Assembly: GCA_020027805.1 (NCBI GenBank)
Contig: JAHKKQ010000047.1
Location: forward strand, 1 to 12,479
Direction of reading: 5' to 3'
Origin: Candidatus Dadabacteria bacterium
GTDB lineage: Bacteria; Desulfobacterota_D; UBA1144; Nemesobacterales; UBA2774
Length of the DNA: 12,479 bases
Position numbers and translations under genes: made by a program. This document shows, one piece after another, positions 5,887 to 12,479 of the stretch. A model generated the notes under the pieces. That model searched no databases. It was not told where the DNA came from and saw nothing but the letters and a program-made list of their open reading frames with translations. The first letter of the stretch is position 1; each line of letters opens with the position of its first letter.

Positions 5887-6713
5887 ATCTCGACCCTGAA
5901 CAGTCCTTTAAGGGCGAATCCGAAGACAATCGATAACACGAACACGATAACCAGCCAGTGGACATGCCATTTATAAATTTCTATAGACTTGGCGGGATAA
6001 TTGATCTTTATCTGCTCCACCTGTGAGTCTCCCGGCAGATGCCGCAGAGCGGGATTAAGCAGGGTATCCGTGAAACCCGACGCCGATGCGGACGCCAATC
6101 GGGAGACCTGTACGAGGCCCTTTTCGGAAACTATGACTTTCTGCCGTATCTCCTCACCCGGCATGTTAAATGTCAGGTCTTGATCCCCGGTTTCCCGCGC
6201 ACGTATCCTCCAGTCGATTTCGTTTTGATCCGGAATCCTTAAAGGCGGCGTCTCGACAATAATCCCTTCCCCCGCTTTGAGCGTTATGTCCGAAAGCGTA
6301 TGGCCGCCTTCACGGAGCTTGAGCGAGACTATGGCGGATTCGTCAGGCTTAAGCGGCCTGTGACCGTACCAGCTCTCGAGCTGGATCAGTATCAGCACGA
6401 GCGGAATCATCATGAAGAGCATGGGTTTGAGCGCGTATTTGATATACTTGAGGTTGTAATTAAAAATATTTTTCTGGGCAGAGAGCACTATGCCGATCTC
6501 GTCCTTGAAGAGACTGAGCTCGAATATATACGCCCTGATCTTGCTCTTGGTCTCCCTTATCTTCTGCTGGTCGGACGTGTAGCGGAAGATTATAAGCATT
6601 ATTATTCCGATAATGAGCGAAAAGAGGGCGAGCGACCATATGGGGTCCATGGTCTTGAAGGGTGAGATGACGAGGTTAAAAAAACCGCTTATCACTCTGT
6701 TGAAATTCTGCAT
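5883..6713 (-). CDS. Three-helix membrane protein with Oxa1/EMC3-like N-terminal half
   Basis: The 276-residue product has a hydrophobic helix at about 25-43, then a charged helical segment (about 47-92) beginning DQQKIRETKSKIR. A second helix containing KPMLFMMIPLVLILIQ (about 96-111) follows, then a hydrophilic, beta-rich domain (about 115-247), a third helix (about 250-269) and a short tail ending RVEI. The order helix, lysine-rich coiled coil, then Lys-Pro-Met helix resembles archaeal DUF106/EMC3 proteins of the Oxa1/YidC insertase superfamily. I see this as architectural similarity, not proven homology. The large domain before the last helix is unlike those proteins and probably lies in the periplasm. 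AGGT, six bases before the ATG, supports the start. It is the last sizeable gene of the minus-strand operon, 85 bases after the RHH-like gene, and converges with rnr. Assistance in membrane insertion of the neighbouring envelope enzymes is speculation. Confidence 0.82.
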   Translation of the reverse strand: MQNFNRVISGFFNLVISPFKTMDPIWSLALFSLIIGIIMLIIFRYTSDQQKIRETKSKIRAYIFELSLFKDEIGIVLSAQKNIFNYNLKYIKYALKPMLFMMIPLVLILIQLESWYGHRPLKPDESAIVSLKLREGGHTLSDITLKAGEGIIVETPPLRIPDQNEIDWRIRARETGDQDLTFNMPGEEIRQKVIVSEKGLVQVSRLASASASGFTDTLLNPALRHLPGDSQVEQIKINYPAKSIEIYKWHVHWLVIVFVLSIVFGFALKGLFRVEI

Positions 6714-6798
6714 TACGTACCTGATCGGCAGTCAGTGAATTCTGCGCATATTCCGGCGGATGCGATTTCACCGAATGTCCCTGAAACAGATTGCGTGC

Positions 6799-6999
6799 CT
6801 ATTCGATATACCCGAGGCCCTTTAGCCTCTTGGTTACCTTTTCTTCGTCTTCGGGGGATTGCTTCTGCCCTTTTTTTATTTCCCTTTCGAGCGTGTACGC
6901 GATGAATTCTTCAACAGAGGTGTAACCCGTTTCCTCAGCGTATTGCTTGCATCTCTCGAGCAGGTCCTTATCCAGTTTTATCTTCGAGCCGCCGAACAT
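6799..6999 (-). CDS. 66-aa ribbon-helix-helix-like protein with sulfatase-like C-terminus
   Basis: Residues 6-43 follow the plan of a ribbon-helix-helix DNA-binding fold: a short strand KIKLD, a helix from about 11 to 23, a turn at TGYTS, and a second helix from about 28 to 43 (VEEFIAYTLEREI). A charged linker leads to the C-terminus RLKGLGYIE. The ATG is preceded by AAGGAGGA with about seven bases spacing, one of the best ribosome sites in the window, so it is probably well translated. It starts 24 bases after the stop of the lipoprotein phosphodiesterase gene, inside the same operon. The terminal LKGLGYIE closely resembles LKALNYIQ at the end of the sulfatase-family gene upstream in this operon. 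It could be an operon regulator, the antitoxin of an undetected partner, or an interaction partner of the enzymes. No toxin gene is adjacent. Confidence 0.8.
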   Translation of the reverse strand: MFGGSKIKLDKDLLERCKQYAEETGYTSVEEFIAYTLEREIKKGQKQSPEDEEKVTKRLKGLGYIE

Positions 7000-7023
7000 T
7001 AATGTTCCTCCTTGATATTGACG

Positions 7024-9030
7024 CTATTTATTCCCGGGTTTCTCGTCCTTAAAAATGCTCTCCCCGATCATCCCTTCCTGCTTCGGGATTCCGAATTCCT
7101 CGAGGACCGTCGGCGCCATGTCCGAGAGGGCCGGGTTCTCCGACTTTATCTCCTTATTCGAGAGCAGGATTCCCGGTACGAGAGCTGCTTCCATAAGGTG
7201 GTCCCCGCTCCACTTCTGCCTGTTGTCTCTCAAAATCTCCTTTGGAAAACTGCCGAGCACGGTTTCCCAGGAAGCACGGTATCCCTTATTGTAACCCACT
7301 ATCAGATCGGGTGCATCCTTCAGGTAAGGGCCGCTGTAGATCTCCTCCGCTTTATATACCCTGGATATTATCTGTTCGCCGTTTTTAGGGTCCCGTATGG
7401 AGAGGAGCTTTTCGGAAATCTCGTCGAGCAGTTGTTCTCTGTCCCCGGGTCCCACAATCCCTTTGAACTCTCTTCCCTTCAGATTCAGATATAGGCCGTT
7501 GAATCCGACCCCGTAAGCGCGCGTCCTGTCCCAGTCGACGTTCTGGAAGAACTCGCCTTCCGAGTCGCCGGTCAGGTGCGCGTATCCGTTGTCCTTGAGC
7601 CAGGTGTTTAGATTAAAAGCCCTGTAAAACGGGGCGAAGCCGTGGTCGGAAAGGACGATAACGGTTGTATCGCCGTTGATGCTGTCGAGCACGCGTCCGA
7701 GCACACCGTCCATTTCGATATAAGCATTTTCGATCACGAGCTTGAGCTTGCTCCCCGAATCGTAGGCCGGGTGTTTCGGGTCCATCGTGCGCCAGAACAT
7801 ATGGGAGAGCTGGTCGACCCTGCCTATGTAGAAGAAGAGCAGGCCTGACCTGAACCTCCCGAGCTCGTAACCGAGCATATCCTGTTCTTCTCCGAATACT
7901 ATATTCGTCTGGTCGAGGAACTCACCGTCTTCGAGCACGAGCTCCGACAATGCTTTTGAATCCTCGGGTATTCCCTGCGTATAGAATAGACCCACGCTCT
8001 CCGCTATCTTGCCCGAGTAGTCCTTCGGCGTGGAGATCGGAAGGGCCGGATCGGACGGGTCTATGTTTACCGGAGTGACGTAAAGCTTGAAATTCGGCCT
8101 CACCTCTTTGAGGTAAAAGCGCACGATACCGCCCGCCTTCTGCATATAGGGGAGTAGTTCGTAATTTATCCTGATCCAGTCGCTCCATTCGCCTTCCTTG
8201 AGTATGATTTCCTTGTCCTGTACGGAAACCTTCGCTACCGGATTTTCGGGGTCTATAAAAACGGTGAAATCGGCCCTGCTTTCGGGTGTGCCTTTTCTAA
8301 ACGTATTTATCGGTCCGGGGAGTCTGCCTCGCACCCTGTTCTTGAAAACGTCGACCGGAAAGACCTTGCCTCCCGACAAATTCTCGAACTTGTCCGTGTC
8401 CTCGTCCGTATAATAGGAATACGTCCCGTATGTCCCCTGCATATCGGGCGTTCCCATTCCCGAAATTTGACGGGCCTTGTCGTCCGTGGTCGGAAAGTTC
8501 GCGGGCACCCTGAATATGGTGGTCTCAATCCCGTTCTCCGACAGATATTCCCAGAACGCTTTACCCTGGCGGAGTAAAGAGACCTTGCCCGGGGATAGCG
8601 GCAATACCCATTTGCCGATTTTGACGGTTTTTGAAGCAGATTCGCTTCTGGAAGTTGAAAGATAAGGGAAGATTCTTTCCGGGTCTCTGTGGATGAAATC
8701 GAATATGCCGTGCCCGCCCGGGTTCATGCCTGTAATGAAGTTTGACCATGCGACGGGGCTTTGAGGGGGGATGCTCGTCGCGAGCGGCTTGAAGCCGCCT
8801 GACTCGCTGAGCTTCTTGAAATTGGGGAGTTTCCCTTCTGCCATGAGGTTCTTCAGGATATTCGGATCCATACCGTCGAACCCGATGATAATCATCTTCT
8901 TGTCCGTCCCTCCGGGCCCGGCGTGAGACGGGGCTTCATTTTGCCCGCACCCTGCCGATACGAGCATGACCGCTATATATACGGAAAAGAGAATTGCGCT
9001 TCTCAGGCCGAATTTAGAACTCTGCATCAT
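7024..9030 (-). CDS. Lipoprotein of the type I phosphodiesterase / alkaline phosphatase superfamily
   Basis: This 668-residue protein has an N-terminal hydrophobic segment (about 11-27) ending VSAGC, so Cys28 is a plausible lipidation site, although the -3 residue is Ser rather than the usual Leu. The catalytic domain follows the phosphodiesterase/nucleotide pyrophosphatase order of two-metal ligands: GFDGMDP (Asp52), SPVAWSNFITG with probable nucleophile Ser91, GRVDQLSH (Asp406, His410), SDHG (Asp462, His463) and SGDH (His611). Well-studied NPP enzymes use Thr at the nucleophile position. Between nucleophile and second metal motif lies a long insert (about 125-395) with YVTPVNIDPSDPALPIS (317-333). 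The protein should act outside the cytoplasm on a phosphoester or phosphodiester; the substrate is unknown. It is a tandem paralogue of the 9114-11330 product. MM at the start leaves two possible ATGs (9030 or 9027), neither with a clear ribosome site. Confidence 0.9.
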   Translation of the reverse strand: MMQSSKFGLRSAILFSVYIAVMLVSAGCGQNEAPSHAGPGGTDKKMIIIGFDGMDPNILKNLMAEGKLPNFKKLSESGGFKPLATSIPPQSPVAWSNFITGMNPGGHGIFDFIHRDPERIFPYLSTSRSESASKTVKIGKWVLPLSPGKVSLLRQGKAFWEYLSENGIETTIFRVPANFPTTDDKARQISGMGTPDMQGTYGTYSYYTDEDTDKFENLSGGKVFPVDVFKNRVRGRLPGPINTFRKGTPESRADFTVFIDPENPVAKVSVQDKEIILKEGEWSDWIRINYELLPYMQKAGGIVRFYLKEVRPNFKLYVTPVNIDPSDPALPISTPKDYSGKIAESVGLFYTQGIPEDSKALSELVLEDGEFLDQTNIVFGEEQDMLGYELGRFRSGLLFFYIGRVDQLSHMFWRTMDPKHPAYDSGSKLKLVIENAYIEMDGVLGRVLDSINGDTTVIVLSDHGFAPFYRAFNLNTWLKDNGYAHLTGDSEGEFFQNVDWDRTRAYGVGFNGLYLNLKGREFKGIVGPGDREQLLDEISEKLLSIRDPKNGEQIISRVYKAEEIYSGPYLKDAPDLIVGYNKGYRASWETVLGSFPKEILRDNRQKWSGDHLMEAALVPGILLSNKEIKSENPALSDMAPTVLEEFGIPKQEGMIGESIFKDEKPGNK

Positions 9031-9113
9031 GTTTTACAGTCGTGTGAATTTGCGTTTTATTGCTCTCAATTTCTCTCTGAAAAATGATCGTGCATTCTTT
9101 TTTTGCCGGGATA

Positions 9114-11330
9114 TTATACTGCTCTCGCGCTCTTCTTCTCCTCGTCCCCGAATTCGCCCCCGGCTTCCTTGGTAACGCCGGGTGTTTCATCGAAGAGGGG
9201 TTTTCCTTTCATATAGCCCGGAATCCCAACGCCGAATAACTTCATTACTGTCGGGGCCATATCGGTCAGGCGGGGGTTCTCCTTCACGATTCTGCGGTTT
9301 GAGAAAATGACGCCCGGAACTATTTTAGGGTCGACGCAGTGGTCGCCGCTCCAATGCTTCGTGTTATCCTCGAACACGTGTTCGGTAACGCGCCCCACGG
9401 CGCACGTCCAGGAGCTTCTATACCCCGCATTATAGCCCACGAGCAGGTCCGGGGCGTCGTGCTTGTAGGGCCCGGTTGAAGCCGTGTCCGTGTCTATGAC
9501 CTCCCGGATCGATACGGCTCCCGTCTGTTTGTCCGTAAGTCCGGTGAGCTTTCTTATGAGCTCGGACTTCAGGAGCGAGACCCCTTCCCCTTCCTCGACG
9601 ATGCCCTTCATTTCCCTTCCCTTTCTGTTGATGAATATGCCCGCGAGACCGAGCGAAAATGCCTGCGTCCCGTCCCAATCCACGTCCTGAAACCAGTCGC
9701 CGCTCGTGCTTCCGCCGTCCTTGAGTTTGAGATACCCGTTCTGAAAGAGCCAGCTGTTCAGATTGACTCCCCGTTTGAACTGGGTGAATCCGTGGTCGGA
9801 TATAACCATCAACACGGTCTTGTCGTCGGTGTATTCGAGGGCTTTCCCGATAAGTCCGTCCATTCTGATATACAGGTCTTCTATAACGTTTTTATATTTC
9901 TCGGTCTCCTTTCCCTTATTCGCCGGGTGGTCGTCGTCGAGGCAGCGAAAGAACATGTGCTGGACCCTGTCGGTCGTATCGAAGACGCACGTACAGAGCC
10001 CTCTCGGTGTTTTTTCGAGAGCGTTAAAAAACATTTTTTCCCTCTCCTCGTAAAGCAGGTAGGCCTGCTCCAAAAAGGCGTCTTCGTCTATTACACCTTC
10101 GTTGAGCGCCCAGGTGTCTTCCGCGAGCCCGAGGGTGCCGAATGAGCCCTGGAGCTTGGCCAGGTATATGGAGTATACGAACGGGTGGGATATCGGGAGA
10201 GCCGGGTTTTCAGGGTCGATGTTGATCGGGGTTACGTACATATCGAACCCATCGTCGAGCGTGTTTATATAGAAGCGGCATATGCCGTGGACTTTAATAC
10301 CCAAACCCGCCGGGAAGGCGAGCCTTATCCAGGGCGAGTATTTCCTCGGTGCAAGCTCGAAACGCTGGCCGGATATATCGATGACCGCTTTCCCCGCGCC
10401 TTTATCTATTTTTATTTTAAGGGGGATCGTTATTTCTTCACCGTTTCTGACGAGGCTGTTATCCGGGCCGTACAATAAAGTGTTTATGACCCCGTTTTGT
10501 ATTTCCACGAACCTGCTCACGCCTCCGGTCTCCACCTTGTTTTTGGCGGCGTCGGTCGTGTAATGGGCGAACGTCCCCTGTGACCCCTTGAGATCCGGGA
10601 CACACATCCCCGAGAGCAAAACACCGTTGAATGTTTCAGGCGGGAAGGTAATGGGGACTCGCAGCACCGAGCTCCATACCCCGTGCTCGCCGAGTATCTT
10701 CCAGAAAGGGCGGCCCTTCCTAAGGAGCTTCATGCTGGGTTTGCCGAGGGGGATCATATATTTCCCGATAGGGAGTACCCTCGAGGCTTTCCCTATTTCG
10801 GCCGAGGTGAGCATAGGCTGATACGTGCAGGGGTCTCTCGTAATAAAATCGAATATGTTGTGGTGGGAAGGGTCGACCCCTGTCATGAAAGACGACCAGG
10901 CGACAGGAGATATGGACGGATAACTGGTGGCGAGAGAGGTGAAAGTCCCCTGTTCCCTCAACCCCGTAAAGTTAGGCAGCTTCCCCTTCTGCATGAATTC
11001 TTCCGCCAGCTTCGGGTCCATTCCGTCAAGCCCGATTATTATCACGCGGGATACGCTGCTCTTCGTCCTCGATCCGCTTCGCCAGAGGGCCCTCAGCGCA
11101 TAACGGAAGGGCCAGGAAAGGAGATAAAATATCGCGAGGGCGAACGTTACTATCATTATGAGAAATGACGAGAGGAATGCGAAACCCGCGCCGGGCCCTA
11201 TATAAGCATGTGCGCTGTCGGTAAAAGCGGCGCAGAGGGCGAAAACAATAACAAATATTAAGGAGAATTTTTTCAGGTTAATCTTCGGCATTAAGTTCGG
11301 TATTCTAATGGACTTTTTTTGTGATGTCAT
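9114..11330 (-). CDS. Membrane-anchored type I phosphodiesterase / alkaline phosphatase superfamily enzyme
   Basis: This 738-residue protein has a signal-peptide-like segment (about 20-42, ending SAHA), the motif YIGPGAG (43-49) and a transmembrane helix (about 51-73), then a basic stretch before the enzyme domain. Metal and catalytic motifs are GLDGMDP (Asp102), SPVAWSSFMTG with probable nucleophile Ser141, DTTDRVQH (Asp454, His458), SDHG (Asp512, His513) and SGDH (His664). It shares these, the long central insert and YVTPINIDPENPALPIS (365-381) with its neighbour at 7024-9030, so the two arose by duplication. The C-terminus is charged (EFGDEEKKSARAV). If the SAHA site is cut, YIGPGAG would begin the mature protein; if not, there are two helices. 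The start is uncertain: ATG 11330 has GAGG only two bases upstream, and ATG 11291 (residue 14) would give a neater signal peptide but lacks a ribosome site. The substrate is unknown. Confidence 0.9.
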   Translation of the reverse strand: MTSQKKSIRIPNLMPKINLKKFSLIFVIVFALCAAFTDSAHAYIGPGAGFAFLSSFLIMIVTFALAIFYLLSWPFRYALRALWRSGSRTKSSVSRVIIIGLDGMDPKLAEEFMQKGKLPNFTGLREQGTFTSLATSYPSISPVAWSSFMTGVDPSHHNIFDFITRDPCTYQPMLTSAEIGKASRVLPIGKYMIPLGKPSMKLLRKGRPFWKILGEHGVWSSVLRVPITFPPETFNGVLLSGMCVPDLKGSQGTFAHYTTDAAKNKVETGGVSRFVEIQNGVINTLLYGPDNSLVRNGEEITIPLKIKIDKGAGKAVIDISGQRFELAPRKYSPWIRLAFPAGLGIKVHGICRFYINTLDDGFDMYVTPINIDPENPALPISHPFVYSIYLAKLQGSFGTLGLAEDTWALNEGVIDEDAFLEQAYLLYEEREKMFFNALEKTPRGLCTCVFDTTDRVQHMFFRCLDDDHPANKGKETEKYKNVIEDLYIRMDGLIGKALEYTDDKTVLMVISDHGFTQFKRGVNLNSWLFQNGYLKLKDGGSTSGDWFQDVDWDGTQAFSLGLAGIFINRKGREMKGIVEEGEGVSLLKSELIRKLTGLTDKQTGAVSIREVIDTDTASTGPYKHDAPDLLVGYNAGYRSSWTCAVGRVTEHVFEDNTKHWSGDHCVDPKIVPGVIFSNRRIVKENPRLTDMAPTVMKLFGVGIPGYMKGKPLFDETPGVTKEAGGEFGDEEKKSARAV

Positions 11331-11379
11331 TTCCTCATCATACCATGGCCGGTTTTTAAGGAGACCCTGCCCAAAAGAA

Positions 11380-12479
11380 CTACTGGATGTAATTAAGCGC
11401 CTTGAGCTTCTCTATCTTTTCTTTGTCCAGGGCTGCCTTCTCGGTGTTTGAAACGCCGAGCTCTTTGGTCAGCATCGCCGATTCCCGATTGTGGTTAGAT
11501 ATTATGTTTTTTGCCTGGTCGGATTTCAATCTGTTCCGGGATAGCTCGAGCGGGCTCTGCTCACCCGGGTCGGTCTTCAGGTCGTAGAGCTCTCCCTGTC
11601 CAGTTACGAGGCTCTCTATATATTTGCTGCCTTGAAATATTACCCCTTCCCTGTTTTCGTAGTAGAGAAGCCCCGTGCTAACTAAGGGCTCTTCGGCAAA
11701 AGAAGAAGGGCTTTCGGTTAATAGCGGGGCCAGCGATTCTGCGGTTGCGGCTTCGTTTTCGTTTGGGATCCGCGTTAACTGGAGGACAGTGGGCATCAGG
11801 CTCTGGGTCGTAACCTCTTCTTCCACTATCTGTCCCGAATGCTTGCCGGGCAGTTTGACTATGAGCGGGACGTGAATGAGCTCGTTATATAGAGTATGGC
11901 CGTGCTCGAACCCGTCGTGTTCCCAGAACTCTTCGCCGTGGTCGCTCGTGAGTATTATCAGCGAGCTCTTATAGAGGCTTTCTTCTTTAAACGCTTCTAT
12001 CAACCTGCCAAAGTTCTAATCGACGTACCTGACCTCGGCGTCATAGAGCTCCTTTATCCATTTCCTTTGTGAGGCATTGGGGGCGAAATGTCCGTCCCTG
12101 ATCGCGGACGCGCTCTCAAGTTTGTAACCGATGGAATCGTCGGGCACTGCGTCTTTTGAGACGTATTCCATCGGCGGCGTGTACGGTAGATGCGGGTCGT
12201 AATAATGCACCCAGAGAAAGAAATCGGAGTCACGGTTCTTCCCGATCCAGTCGATTGCCAGATCGGTCAACTCTCCCGTCGATGCATATGGATTCATTGC
12301 GCGCGGGAAGCTTTTTTTTACCAATGTCGCCCCGAACGAATCGACTACCATTTGCCGTCTCGGGTAAAAATTGTATTCCAGGAAGCCCTGGTCCATATTG
12401 AATTCGGGATGGAGATAAAAGTTGTCGCCTATCGCTGCGGTGTAATATCCCGAGTCGCGGAGGTATTCCGCAATCGTTT
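11380..12479 (-). pseudogene. Sulfatase-family gene interrupted by an in-frame TAG (5' end outside window)
   Basis: One reading frame enters from the right edge and runs to TAG at 11380-11382, except for a TAG at 12016-12018. Protein similarity continues without shift across it: ...ELYDAEVRYVD, stop, NFGRLIEAFKEES... Sulfatases and related phosphoglycerol transferases typically have Glu, Lys or another polar residue here. Family motifs are present on both sides: TIAEYLRDSGYYTAA at the edge, HYYDPHLPYTPP before the stop, and LTSDHGEEFWEHDGFEHGH followed by NELIHVPLIVKLPG after it. The end, LKALNYIQ, is usual for the family. The nucleophile region (CxPxR or equivalent) lies beyond the window. 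About 364 codons are visible. One base change from GAG, AAG or CAG would create the TAG, and the rest is undamaged, so it is a very recent nonsense mutation, a sequence error, or a read-through site. The stop is 49 bases before the next gene. Confidence 0.8.

Noticed and set aside
6799..6999. Toxin-antitoxin pair with the RHH-like protein as antitoxin
   Set aside because: Neither neighbour is a small toxin: one is a 668-aa lipoprotein enzyme and the other a 276-aa membrane protein.
7012..7494. A 160-codon plus-strand open frame opposite the lipoprotein phosphodiesterase
   Set aside because: It overlaps conserved metal-binding coding sequence on the other strand and has no recognisable product.
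11380..12003. An independent 207-aa gene starting with TTG at 12003
   Set aside because: The start is in the middle of a sulfatase domain, the frame is continuous with the upstream half, and AGG directly abuts the TTG, which is not a usable ribosome site.
12003..12018. Frameshift as the cause of the broken sulfatase gene
   Set aside because: Both halves are in the same frame, so a single TAG codon explains the break and no base needs to be inserted or deleted.
1..12479. CRISPR arrays, transposons, tRNA or rRNA genes
   Set aside because: No regularly spaced repeats, transposase-like products, terminal inverted repeats or cloverleaf-like sequences were seen.

Overview
The window looks like chromosomal DNA of a Gram-negative (diderm) bacterium. 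A predicted lipoprotein, several envelope-anchored phosphatase-superfamily enzymes and frequent AGG (Arg) and ATA (Ile) codons in GC-moderate genes would fit a deltaproteobacterial-type or candidate-phylum lineage. The taxon cannot be fixed from sequence alone. No tRNA, rRNA, CRISPR array, insertion sequence or phage gene was seen.

Layout. Positions 1-249 (+) hold the 3' end of an unrecognised gene, followed by about 320 AT-rich bases with possible promoters. Positions 571-3398 (+) hold a cluster of three genes: a B12-dependent acyl-CoA mutase large subunit, its separate B12-binding small subunit, and a small protein with an N-terminal cluster of eight cysteines. A tiny two-helix membrane protein (3436-3627, -) converges on this cluster. 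An AT-rich divergent control region with a near-perfect 16-nt direct repeat and an inverted repeat (about 3747-3848) precedes rnr, which encodes a short RNase R (3895-5805, +).

From the right edge back to 5883 every gene is on the minus strand and closely spaced, which suggests one operon. In transcription order it holds a sulfatase-family gene broken by an in-frame TAG (beyond 12479 to 11380), a membrane-anchored phosphodiesterase-family enzyme (11330-9114), a lipoprotein paralogue of it (9030-7024), a 66-aa ribbon-helix-helix-like protein (6999-6799), and a three-helix membrane protein whose N-terminal half resembles the Oxa1/EMC3 plan (6713-5883). A possible 19-codon reading frame follows, overlapping by ATGA.

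How the genes may work together. The mutase subunits should form one cobalamin enzyme. Its active-site residues (Phe85, Ala112, Gln203) match isobutyryl-CoA mutase rather than methylmalonyl-CoA mutase, so the routine name is probably wrong. The minus-strand operon places three alkaline-phosphatase-superfamily hydrolases or transferases at the envelope, together with a small possible regulator and a possible membrane-biogenesis factor. Their common substrate is unknown; modification of a surface lipid or glycan is an inference from location and family only. The strongest points for follow-up are the mutase residue signature, the internal amber codon in the sulfatase, the differently anchored tandem paralogues, the C-terminal motif shared by the small RHH-like protein and the sulfatase, and the EMC3-like membrane protein.
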